A stretch of DNA of 13,370 nt, taken from NCBI GenBank assembly GCA_902796295.1, contig CADBOL010000098.1, positions 1-13,370 of the forward strand, read 5' to 3'. Shown piece by piece: positions 1-5,578 of the stretch. This DNA is from Oscillospiraceae bacterium. Lineage in GTDB: Bacteria; Bacillota; Clostridia; Oscillospirales; Acutalibacteraceae. Position 1 is the stretch's first letter; the number at the start of each line of letters is the position of its first letter. A program made the position numbers and the translations under genes. Below the pieces are notes generated by a model. That model was given only the letters and a program-made list of their open reading frames with translations, ran no database searches and was not told where the DNA came from.

Positions 1-24
1 ATTTAACACCATCCGGCTTTCAAA

Positions 25-54
25 AAACCGCAATATCAACTGATATTGCGGTTT
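25..54 (-). terminator. Rho-independent terminator of the acpP unit
   Basis: A perfect inverted repeat with 14-base arms (25-38 and 41-54) and a two-base centre, so in practice about 13 pairs around a four-base loop. Read on the minus strand it follows the acpP stop codon by about 10 bases and runs into six T residues (27 down to 22). This is the classic form of an intrinsic terminator for the leftward gene. The left arm also gives an A-tract, so it could work in both directions. Confidence 0.9.
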
Positions 55-63
55 AAGTCTTTA

Positions 64-294
64 TTATTTCTTATTGGCAGCCACATACTTGGCAAGATCG
101 CCGACTGTATGTATCTTTTCGATGACATCCTCGGACAACTCAATGTTGAATTCATCCTCAATTGACATCGCAAGATCAATCAGATCAAGACTTCCTGCAC
201 CGAGGTCACCCTCAAGAGTTGAGCTCTCTTTGATAACAGACTTGTCGAGCTCAAGCTGCTCACTGATAATATCTATGATTTTTTCAAGTACCAT
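64..294 (-). CDS. acpP: Acyl carrier protein, 76 aa, with GSL in place of DSL
   Basis: Small acidic carrier protein that holds growing fatty acyl chains on a 4'-phosphopantetheine arm in the cytoplasm during type II fatty acid synthesis. The length (76 aa) and the four-helix pattern fit AcpP: an N-terminal helix, the loop DLGAGSLD with the modifiable Ser35, then the helix-II region LAMSIEDEFNIEL. The start at 294 is chosen because GGAGG lies about 10 bases upstream and the protein then begins MVLEKI like the family; a longer in-frame start at 348 would add 18 residues without homology character. Odd point: the residue before the serine is Gly34 (codon GGA) where nearly all AcpP proteins have Asp. 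It follows the small membrane-protein gene by 29 bases and probably shares its promoter. No fab genes adjoin it here. A specialised carrier protein is an alternative. Confidence 0.9.
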   Translation of the reverse strand: MVLEKIIDIISEQLELDKSVIKESSTLEGDLGAGSLDLIDLAMSIEDEFNIELSEDVIEKIHTVGDLAKYVAANKK

Positions 295-323
295 TATAAT
301 TATGCCTCCGGATACGGGTTTCT

Positions 324-494
324 TTACTGAACGGGCGCTTCGCAGCATGAGCAGGAAACATAGTTCTCCTCACTGTCAGCTTCAGCATTCTTCTTTTCAT
401 TAAGCTTCTTGACGAATAAAACGATGCCCGCAACAGCGGCGGCAATCGCGACTACGATCGCAACGATCTTGCAAATCTTCTTTATGGTATCCAT
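324..494 (-). CDS. Small single-pass membrane protein with CxCC tail, 56 aa, unknown function
   Basis: Not a family I can name. The frame opens with ATG at 494 after a strong AGGAGG six bases upstream and ends with TAA at 324-326. Residues about 8-28 (KICKIVAIVVAIAAAVAG and on) form one clear hydrophobic helix. A basic stretch KKLNEKK follows, then an acidic segment, and the end reads YVSCSCCEAPVQ with cysteines at 48, 50 and 51; one more cysteine sits at residue 8. The positive-inside rule does not settle topology, as both flanks carry lysines. It lies 29 bases upstream of acpP on the same strand, directly downstream of a consensus promoter, so the two are probably one transcript. The Cys cluster could bind a metal or form disulfides; that is inference only. 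That it is a real gene is supported by the promoter, ribosome site and clean membrane-protein composition. Confidence 0.75.
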   Translation of the reverse strand: MDTIKKICKIVAIVVAIAAAVAGIVLFVKKLNEKKNAEADSEENYVSCSCCEAPVQ

Positions 495-541
495 TTTGTC
501 CTCCTGAATTATTATTTGAGGTTTTCCTCATTAACAGAGTC

Positions 542-570
542 ATTATATCAAACAAAAATATCCTTGTCAA
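542..570 (-). promoter_or_regulatory. Near-perfect sigma-A promoter for small membrane protein gene and acpP
   Basis: On the minus strand TTGACA (570-565), a 17-base spacer, then TATAAT (547-542). A TG one base upstream of the -10 gives an extended -10 as well. All twelve hexamer bases match consensus. Transcription would start near 535, about 40 bases before the ATG at 494. It implies high constitutive expression of the unit. Confidence 0.93.
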
Positions 571-580
571 CAATTTAACA

Positions 581-611
581 GCCGCGGTCATAAAAATTTT
601 ACAACCACGGC
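581..611 (-). terminator. Hairpin after rpsT, possible weak terminator
   Basis: Inverted repeat with arms 581-588 and 604-611 (eight pairs, one of them G-U), extendable by A-T pairs towards an AT loop. It begins 12 bases after the rpsT stop on the minus strand. The following sequence (TGTTAAATTG) is only loosely T-rich, so termination may be partial. It stops just before the -35 box of the next promoter. Confidence 0.45.
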
Positions 612-622
612 GTAGGCATAAA

Positions 623-874
623 TTATTTTGCGAGCTTAGCAAGCGCTGACTTTTTACGGGCGGCATTATTCTTGTGAATAAGACCCTTTGCGGCTGCCTG
701 ATCGACCTTCTTGACAGCTTCTCTTATAACGGCCTCTTTATCGGGGGCGTTTGTCTCAGCAGCTATGTGAGCCTTTTTGATGGCGGTCTTAAGCGCGGTA
801 TTGCGAGACTTGTTTCTTGCAGCTCTTGTCTTATTGACGATAACTCTTTTCTTGGCTGACTTAATATTAGGCAT
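623..874 (-). CDS. rpsT: 30S ribosomal protein S20, 83 aa
   Basis: Primary 16S rRNA-binding protein of the small subunit. The opening [11 protein letters not shown] and the helical, Lys/Arg/Ala-rich body ([19 protein letters not shown], then the C-terminal [14 protein letters not shown]) are diagnostic of S20. At 83 residues it is close to the usual length of about 85-90. AAGGAGGTG lies five bases upstream of the ATG and is one of the best ribosome sites in the window. It stands alone with its own promoter (905-933) and diverges from the mraZ operon. Nothing looks damaged. Confidence 0.97.
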   Translation of the reverse strand: MPNIKSAKKRVIVNKTRAARNKSRNTALKTAIKKAHIAAETNAPDKEAVIREAVKKVDQAAAKGLIHKNNAARKKSALAKLAK

Positions 875-904
875 ATCTACACCTCCTTCTTCATACGTTT
901 TGTA

Positions 905-933
905 ATAATATCATACTTTTTCGGCGATTGCAA
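905..933 (-). promoter_or_regulatory. Sigma-A promoter of rpsT
   Basis: Minus strand: TTGCAA (933-928), 17-base spacer, TATTAT (910-905), preceded by TG one base upstream (extended -10, TATGATATTAT). Transcription would start around 898, giving a leader of about 24 bases that contains the strong Shine-Dalgarno site. Confidence 0.85.
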
Positions 934-980
934 GAAAAAAATCAAAAAAGTTTCTCCGGAGGCAATTTTTGCGCTCAAAA

Positions 981-1032
981 CCTGAAATCCGCAGGCAAAA
1001 CCGGCCTGAAATCGCATTCTGATCGCATTCTG
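981..1032. repeat. Short direct repeats upstream of the mraZ promoter
   Basis: The divergent intergenic region between rpsT and mraZ (875-1166) has no convincing gene. Besides the two promoters it holds two short direct repeats. CCTGAAATC occurs at 981-989 and 1005-1013 (24-base period). ATCGCATTCTG occurs twice in perfect tandem at 1011-1021 and 1022-1032. They lie 34 or more bases upstream of the mraZ -35 box, where an activator could sit, but chance duplication is equally possible. Confidence 0.55.
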
Positions 1033-1065
1033 AATGAAAAAAATCAAAAAAATTTAAAAAAACTC

Positions 1066-1094
1066 TTGCATTTTATAAATCCTTTATGTATAAT
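1066..1094 (+). promoter_or_regulatory. Sigma-A promoter of the mraZ (dcw) operon
   Basis: TTGCAT (1066-1071), 17-base spacer, TATAAT (1089-1094). Transcription should begin around 1101, giving a leader of roughly 65 bases before the mraZ ATG at 1167. It is the only good promoter seen upstream of the nine-gene plus-strand operon. Confidence 0.88.
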
Positions 1095-1121
1095 AAAGGG
1101 GCAAAAAGGGAAGGATTGTGG
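1095..1121 (+). promoter_or_regulatory. Candidate MraZ operator: three boxes at 10-bp spacing
   Basis: Directly after the -10 box lie AAAGGGG (1095-1101), AAAGGGA (1105-1111) and ATTGTGG (1115-1121), each separated by three bases, a 10-bp period. MraZ is known to bind direct repeats at one-turn spacing just downstream of its own promoter: TGGGN units in Escherichia coli and AAAGTG(T/G) units with three-base spacers in mollicutes. Position, spacing and G-rich core all fit; the third box is the weakest match. The role is inferred. Confidence 0.65.
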
Positions 1122-1150
1122 ATTTTAACCACTTTTTACCATTCTTAACG

Positions 1151-1157
1151 AAAGGAG
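1151..1157 (+). promoter_or_regulatory. Ribosome binding site that decides the mraZ start
   Basis: AAAGGAG abuts the upstream ATG at 1158 with no spacer, which would not allow initiation there. It stands nine bases from the ATG at 1167, a proper distance, so translation should start at 1167. Confidence 0.8.
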
Positions 1158-1166
1158 ATGAATCGT

Positions 1167-1619
1167 ATGCCGGCAGCAGTTCAGCAGCAGTGCTTCGGCG
1201 GCCGCGAGCTGAGAAAGTTCGACCAGGTCAACAGACTGGCAATTCCCGCAAAGTTCAGATCGAGATACGGCAATACGGTCTATCTCCTGAAAAACTTCCA
1301 GGGAGACAAATGTATAATAATGTATTCCGAGGAAGATTATCTCACTGTTTATGACAACATCGCAAAATCATTCAGCGGAGCGATGCTCACGAGAGTTCAG
1401 CGCCTGTTTGTCGAAAACACCGATATGGCTGTTATGGATAAGGCAGGGCGCATAACCGTAAGCCCCGAGTTTCAGAAATTCGCCGAGCTTGACGGTGAAG
1501 CTCTCATAATCAACAATCCCGACAGGATTGAGCTCTGGAACGAAAGCAACTGGAATTCTCAGTTTACCGAAGAGGAGCTTCCCGATCTGAGCAACTTCAA
1601 CATCTCTCCCAGAATCTGA
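1167..1619 (+). CDS. mraZ: Transcriptional regulator MraZ, 150 aa
   Basis: DNA-binding AbrB-like regulator that usually represses its own dcw operon and forms ring-shaped oligomers. Two tandem MraZ domains are visible. The first holds KFDQVNRLAIPAKFR with a DXXXR motif (DQVNR); the second holds MDKAGRITVSPEFQKFAEL with DKAGR. The first motif lacks the glycine of the commoner DxKGR form. The protein is about the family length (near 145), with a slightly extended N-terminus (MPAAVQQQCFGG) before the first beta-strand and a short acidic tail. The start at 1167 is preferred to 1158 because of the ribosome site spacing. It is the first gene of the operon, lies below the candidate operator at 1095-1121, and is followed by rsmH after three bases. 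Confidence 0.95.
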   Translation: MPAAVQQQCFGGRELRKFDQVNRLAIPAKFRSRYGNTVYLLKNFQGDKCIIMYSEEDYLTVYDNIAKSFSGAMLTRVQRLFVENTDMAVMDKAGRITVSPEFQKFAELDGEALIINNPDRIELWNESNWNSQFTEEELPDLSNFNISPRI

Positions 1620-1622
1620 TTT

Positions 1623-2552
1623 ATGGAAAGTTCAAACTTTTCTCATATACCGGTACTGTTTGAAGAAACAATTAATGCACTCAACATATGCTCGGATGGC
1701 TTGTATGTTGACTGCACGGCGGGCGGAGGTGGTCACAGCGGAGCTATAGCTGGGCTCCTGACCACCGGCAAGCTCGTAGCCATTGACCGCGATCCTCAGG
1801 CGATATCGGTTCTCAATGAGAAATTCTCACAATATAATAATGTATATATAATAAACAATAACTTCTTTTTCATAAAATCAATACTTCAAGGTCTGCAGAT
1901 ACCGAATGCAGACGGAATTCTCGCAGACCTTGGAGTAAGCTCCCATCAGCTTGACAACGCTTCAAGAGGATTTTCGTTTCACAAAGATGCTCCCCTTGAT
2001 ATGAGGATGAGTATGAACGGAATGAGCGCTGAAGATGCCGTCAACACTTTGCCTCAGGAAGAACTGCAGAGAATTCTGTTTGATTACGGTGAAGAGAAAT
2101 TCGCCCCGCGTATTGCAGCCGCAATAGTAAGGGAAAGAGCTTCTTCGCCCATCAAAACGACTCTTGAGCTCGCGGAAATCGTCAGCAACGCCTACCCCGC
2201 GGCGGCAAGACGCGACTCACACCCTGCAAGAAAAACCTTCCAGGCGCTGAGAATCTACGTTAACGGTGAACTGGACGGGCTTGAAAAAGCGGTCGAAGAT
2301 ATGTTCGACTGTCTCAAACCCGGCGGAAGACTGAGTATAATCACATTTCATTCTCTCGAAGACAGGGCGGTCAAAAGAGCTCTGAGCCCTCTTGCTCAGG
2401 GATGCACCTGCCCGAAGAATTTCCCGGTATGCGTGTGCGGCAAAAAGCCGAGGGCAAAGCTCCTGAAGCCTGTCACGCCGTCAGACGCGGAAATCAGAGA
2501 AAACCCGAGAGCCCGCTCTGCAAAGCTCAGAACGGCCGAGAAGCTGTTCTGA
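1623..2552 (+). CDS. rsmH: 16S rRNA (cytosine-1402-N4)-methyltransferase RsmH, 309 aa
   Basis: S-adenosylmethionine-dependent enzyme (formerly MraW) that methylates N4 of C1402 in the ribosomal decoding centre. It opens with the family pattern HIPVLFEETINAL. The SAM-binding glycine loop TAGGGGHSG is at residues 32-40, followed by the DRD motif, ADLGVSSHQLD, RGFSF and the LDMRM segment. FHSLEDRAVKRAL lies near the C-terminus, and the Cys-rich CTCPKNFPVCVCGKKP is typical of the family. Length is normal for the family (about 310). There is no clear Shine-Dalgarno site: the ATG is three bases after the mraZ stop, so translational coupling is likely. It precedes the ftsL-like gene as in most dcw clusters. 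Confidence 0.97.
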   Translation: MESSNFSHIPVLFEETINALNICSDGLYVDCTAGGGGHSGAIAGLLTTGKLVAIDRDPQAISVLNEKFSQYNNVYIINNNFFFIKSILQGLQIPNADGILADLGVSSHQLDNASRGFSFHKDAPLDMRMSMNGMSAEDAVNTLPQEELQRILFDYGEEKFAPRIAAAIVRERASSPIKTTLELAEIVSNAYPAAARRDSHPARKTFQALRIYVNGELDGLEKAVEDMFDCLKPGGRLSIITFHSLEDRAVKRALSPLAQGCTCPKNFPVCVCGKKPRAKLLKPVTPSDAEIRENPRARSAKLRTAEKLF

Positions 2553-2583
2553 TTACATAAAAAATCTTCAAGGAGGGCAGTGT

Positions 2584-3057
2584 ATGGACGATTTTGATTA
2601 CGTCCCTCAATTCAATATTAATATGTCCACTGCCGCCCCGAAGATTTCGGAGTACGATTATCCGCCCGAAAGGCGTGAGCGGGAATATAAACCGCAGATT
2701 GAAAAGCGCGTAACTATTGAGGAATCCCTTAATAAAACAAGGATAGCGATTGCAATAGTCGCCGCGCTCATTGTGGTATTCACAATGCTTTCCTCGGTTA
2801 TATTCCTTAATAAACAGATCGTGGAAAACGATAAGATGATTTCAAAGCTGTCCGGTGAGGTCAGCCAGGCAAAAGCAGAAAACGTCCGTCTCAACGCTGA
2901 ATTAGGCTCAATTATTTCGGCTGATAAAATACAAAAATACGCTGTGACGGTCTTAGGAATGCAACAAGCGGAGCGTTATCAGATTCACTACTTTGAAGAC
3001 AGGGATGGCGACAAGGTAGTGGTAGCTGGCGGTAAGGCTTCGTCTGTAGATACATGA
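2584..3057 (+). CDS. ftsL: FtsL-like septum protein, 157 aa
   Basis: Bitopic divisome protein; in the family, FtsL pairs with FtsB/DivIC by a coiled coil and links FtsQ/DivIB to the FtsW-PBP synthase. Residues 1-50 are a charged cytoplasmic tail, one membrane helix covers about 53-75 (IAIAIVAALIVVFTMLSSVIF), and residues 76-112 form a heptad-rich coiled coil (NKQIVENDKMISKLSGEVSQ and on). The end AVTVLGMQQAERYQIHYFED is the usual FtsL/DivIC C-terminal pattern. Sequence identity in this family is low, so assignment rests on topology and on its place between rsmH and the PBP gene. The cytoplasmic tail is rather long, with several Tyr and acidic residues. A strong AAGGAGG lies seven bases before the ATG. 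Confidence 0.85.
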   Translation: MDDFDYVPQFNINMSTAAPKISEYDYPPERREREYKPQIEKRVTIEESLNKTRIAIAIVAALIVVFTMLSSVIFLNKQIVENDKMISKLSGEVSQAKAENVRLNAELGSIISADKIQKYAVTVLGMQQAERYQIHYFEDRDGDKVVVAGGKASSVDT

Positions 3058-3076
3058 GCAGATTAAGCTCGTGACC

Positions 3077-3106
3077 ATGCTGTCTCAACAAAAATTGGGA
3101 CAGCAT
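3077..3106 (+). other. Strong hairpin in the gap before the PBP gene
   Basis: Arms 3077-3088 and 3095-3106 pair over 12 positions (one G-U) around a six-base A-rich loop. The sequence after it (ATTTACATTTTT) is partly T-rich. It fills most of the 81-base gap between ftsL and the PBP gene, by far the longest gap within the operon. It could be a partial terminator, an RNA-stability or processing element, or a dispersed palindromic repeat. The sequence does not decide between these. Confidence 0.7.
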
Positions 3107-3138
3107 ATTTACATTTTTGGAAACAGGAGGCGGGCAAA

Positions 3139-5565
3139 ATGGATAAGCAGTATGTGAATCCGAGAGCTGATCTCAGATCCAGAACCCGTGTTGCGGCTCT
3201 TATTCTCGCGCTCGCCACCCTTGTAGTAACCGTAAGACTTGCGGATATACAGATTTTCAACTCGGACCAGTATAAGAAAAACGCCACAAACTCTCAGTGG
3301 ACAGATGAGATAATCCCCGCCAAAAGAGGCGCGATTTATGACGCAAACGGCACTGTTATCGCCCAGAGCGCACAGACGTGGAAGCTTTATCTCATACCCG
3401 AAGAGATGACAGACGAGAGCTTCAGACAGCAGGTGTGCAAAGATGTTGCCGACACTCTGAAGCTTGATTATGATGAGCTCATGGAGCTCACAAAAACAGA
3501 GGTCTCCTCAAATCCGGACGAGCTTGTCATATCTCATAAAAAAGATGTAAAGACACAGATGGAGCTCTCCGAAAAGAAACTCGTAAACTGCGGCAAAGGC
3601 TCAAAGGATGAAAACGGCGAATGCCTTATGCACAGAGTTTATAAAAAAACCGTGACAAACTCGAAAGGCGAGCCTGTCACAAGGAAATACAAATACAGCA
3701 ACGTTATGGGGCTCGAGCAAGACAGTAAGCGCTACTACCCCATGGGAGAATTCGCCTCATCCGCTGTCGGTTCCGTTAATTCGGACGGCGACGGAGTTGC
3801 GGGTATTGAAAGATACTGTAATTCGCTGCTTGCCGGCAAAGACGGCAGAAAAACCACCTACGGCAGCAATCTGGACGATGATACTCAGACTGTCTATGAG
3901 GCATCGGACGGAGTGAGCCTGAAACTGACGCTCGACGAAAATCTTCAGAATATTCTCAGTGAGAATATGGAGGATATGTATAAGTGGAGCGGCGGCATAG
4001 GCGCTTACGGTATCATGATGAACGTTAAAACGGGAGCTGTCCTTGCGATGGATTCCATCGCTTACAAGGGAGGTTATGACCTCAGCAACCCGAGGGAATT
4101 AAACAGCTACTATCAGCGCAGACTCAACAGACTCGTCGAGAACGAAAGATACGATGACCTTGAAGAGTATCTTGAAAACGTTCCCGACGGCGAGAAGCAG
4201 CTCAGCGAAATCATGACCGAAAAGGATTATGAGAAACGTCTTGAGATGCACTCGAAAAAGCTCGGCTATTTCTATATGCTCGAGCAATGGAATAATTACA
4301 TTTATTCCGAAACCTACCACCCCGGCTCCGTTTTCAAGATTTTTCTCGCCTCGGCGGCAATAGAAGAAAACATTCTTGAAGACGACTACACCTACACCTG
4401 CATCGGCTCAGTGAAGGTTGAAGACAGGGTATTCAACTGCCACTTTGCGAGAGGTCACGGAACGCAGGATCTCAGGCACGGTCTTATGAATTCATGCAAC
4501 CCGTTTTTTATAAGACTGGGCCTGAAGCTGGGTGCAGAAAAATTCTTTGAATACTTCAGAGCTTTCGGATTCACCGAAAAAACCGGAATTGAAAGTCTTG
4601 AAGAGGCAAGCCCGATATACTACACGGTAAACCAGCTTACAAACGTCTCCCTGGCGAGCGAATCTTTCGGCCAGACTTTCAGCATCACCCCCATACAGAT
4701 GATCACGGCCGTTTCCGCCATAGCAAACGGCGGCTATCTTATGCAACCGTATCTTGTGGATGAGCAGATTGATGCCGACGGCAATATCATAAAGAAAACA
4801 CAGCCCACCGTCAGACGCCAGGTCATCTCAAAGAGCACGGCCTCCGAGGTCGCTTCGATGATGGAAGACGTCTGTAAAAGCGGTACCGGCAGAAACGGCT
4901 ATGTCGCCGGTTACAGGATTGCGGGTAAAACGGGAACAACGCAGAAGTATCAGCTCTCGGGCACATACATCGCATCATTCGCCTGCTTTGCTCCGGCTGA
5001 CAATCCCGAAATCGCCCTGCTTCTTATAGTGGATGAGCCCGCAAGCGAAATGAACGGCTCAACCGTCTGCGCCCCCTGGGCGGCAAAGATTATGGAAGGC
5101 TCGCTCGAATATCTCGGAGTTGAGAGACAGTACACCGAAAAAGAGCAGTCGCAGCTTGACACGACCACGCCCGGTGTTATCGGGCAGGAAATAGCTCAGG
5201 CAAAGGAAAAGCTCGAAAAGAAGGGCTTCAATGTCAGGGTTATCGGATCCGGCGGCACCGTAATCAATCAGAGCCCCACCGGCGGCCAGACTATTCCCCA
5301 GGGCGGAGTCGTGGCTCTCTACACTACCGATAATAAGGAAGACAGGCTTGAGGTTACCGTTCCCGATCTTACGGGAATGAGTGTCAAAGCCGTGCAGAAA
5401 TACGCCGCCTCAGAAGGTCTCAATGTAAGAGTGTCGGGCAATACAAGCTCAGACGTAATATCTTATGAGCAGAATATCGAGGCAGGCACCACGGCGGAAT
5501 ACGGAACAATAATCACGGTTTATTTCAAAACTTATAAAAATATAGGCGACAGCACCGAAGACTAA
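3139..5565 (+). CDS. Class B penicillin-binding protein with two PASTA domains (SpoVD/FtsI type), 808 aa
   Basis: Membrane-anchored D,D-transpeptidase that cross-links septal peptidoglycan outside the membrane, as partner of the FtsW polymerase. One N-terminal signal anchor lies at about 18-37. The dimerisation region begins with IPAKRGAIYDANGTVIA. The three catalytic motifs are SVFK (Ser397 nucleophile, Lys400), SCN (452-454) and KTG (597-599). Two C-terminal PASTA domains start near residues 678 (PGVIGQEIAQAKEKL) and 738 (VPDLTGMSVKAVQKY). The segment between GYDLSN (about 312) and the active serine is some 84 residues, against about 30 in FtsI, with a Glu/Lys-rich insertion. AGGAGG lies eight bases before the ATG. 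PASTA domains and the site next to murE suit SpoVD or a vegetative PBP2x/FtsI; I cannot tell which, so no symbol is given. Confidence 0.95.
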   Translation: MDKQYVNPRADLRSRTRVAALILALATLVVTVRLADIQIFNSDQYKKNATNSQWTDEIIPAKRGAIYDANGTVIAQSAQTWKLYLIPEEMTDESFRQQVCKDVADTLKLDYDELMELTKTEVSSNPDELVISHKKDVKTQMELSEKKLVNCGKGSKDENGECLMHRVYKKTVTNSKGEPVTRKYKYSNVMGLEQDSKRYYPMGEFASSAVGSVNSDGDGVAGIERYCNSLLAGKDGRKTTYGSNLDDDTQTVYEASDGVSLKLTLDENLQNILSENMEDMYKWSGGIGAYGIMMNVKTGAVLAMDSIAYKGGYDLSNPRELNSYYQRRLNRLVENERYDDLEEYLENVPDGEKQLSEIMTEKDYEKRLEMHSKKLGYFYMLEQWNNYIYSETYHPGSVFKIFLASAAIEENILEDDYTYTCIGSVKVEDRVFNCHFARGHGTQDLRHGLMNSCNPFFIRLGLKLGAEKFFEYFRAFGFTEKTGIESLEEASPIYYTVNQLTNVSLASESFGQTFSITPIQMITAVSAIANGGYLMQPYLVDEQIDADGNIIKKTQPTVRRQVISKSTASEVASMMEDVCKSGTGRNGYVAGYRIAGKTGTTQKYQLSGTYIASFACFAPADNPEIALLLIVDEPASEMNGSTVCAPWAAKIMEGSLEYLGVERQYTEKEQSQLDTTTPGVIGQEIAQAKEKLEKKGFNVRVIGSGGTVINQSPTGGQTIPQGGVVALYTTDNKEDRLEVTVPDLTGMSVKAVQKYAASEGLNVRVSGNTSSDVISYEQNIEAGTTAEYGTIITVYFKTYKNIGDSTED

Positions 5566-5578
5566 GCGAGGAATTACA

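Noticed and set aside
400..666. Minus-strand open frame of 88 codons between rpsT and acpP
   Set aside because: It overlaps the end of rpsT, runs across the consensus promoter and covers the start of the small membrane protein in another frame. It has no ribosome site and no protein-like composition.
928..1128. Plus-strand open frame of 66 codons in the rpsT-mraZ intergenic region
   Set aside because: It contains the mraZ promoter and operator region, its Lys/Asn-rich composition follows from AT-rich DNA, and no ribosome site precedes it.
1118..1137. Four-base-pair hairpin (GTGG/CCAC) followed by five T residues in the mraZ leader, as an attenuator
   Set aside because: The stem is too short and AT-looped to terminate transcription, and it overlaps the third MraZ box.
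1158..1166. Upstream ATG as the mraZ start (adding three residues)
   Set aside because: The Shine-Dalgarno sequence ends at the base before it, leaving no spacer; the ATG at 1167 has the proper distance.
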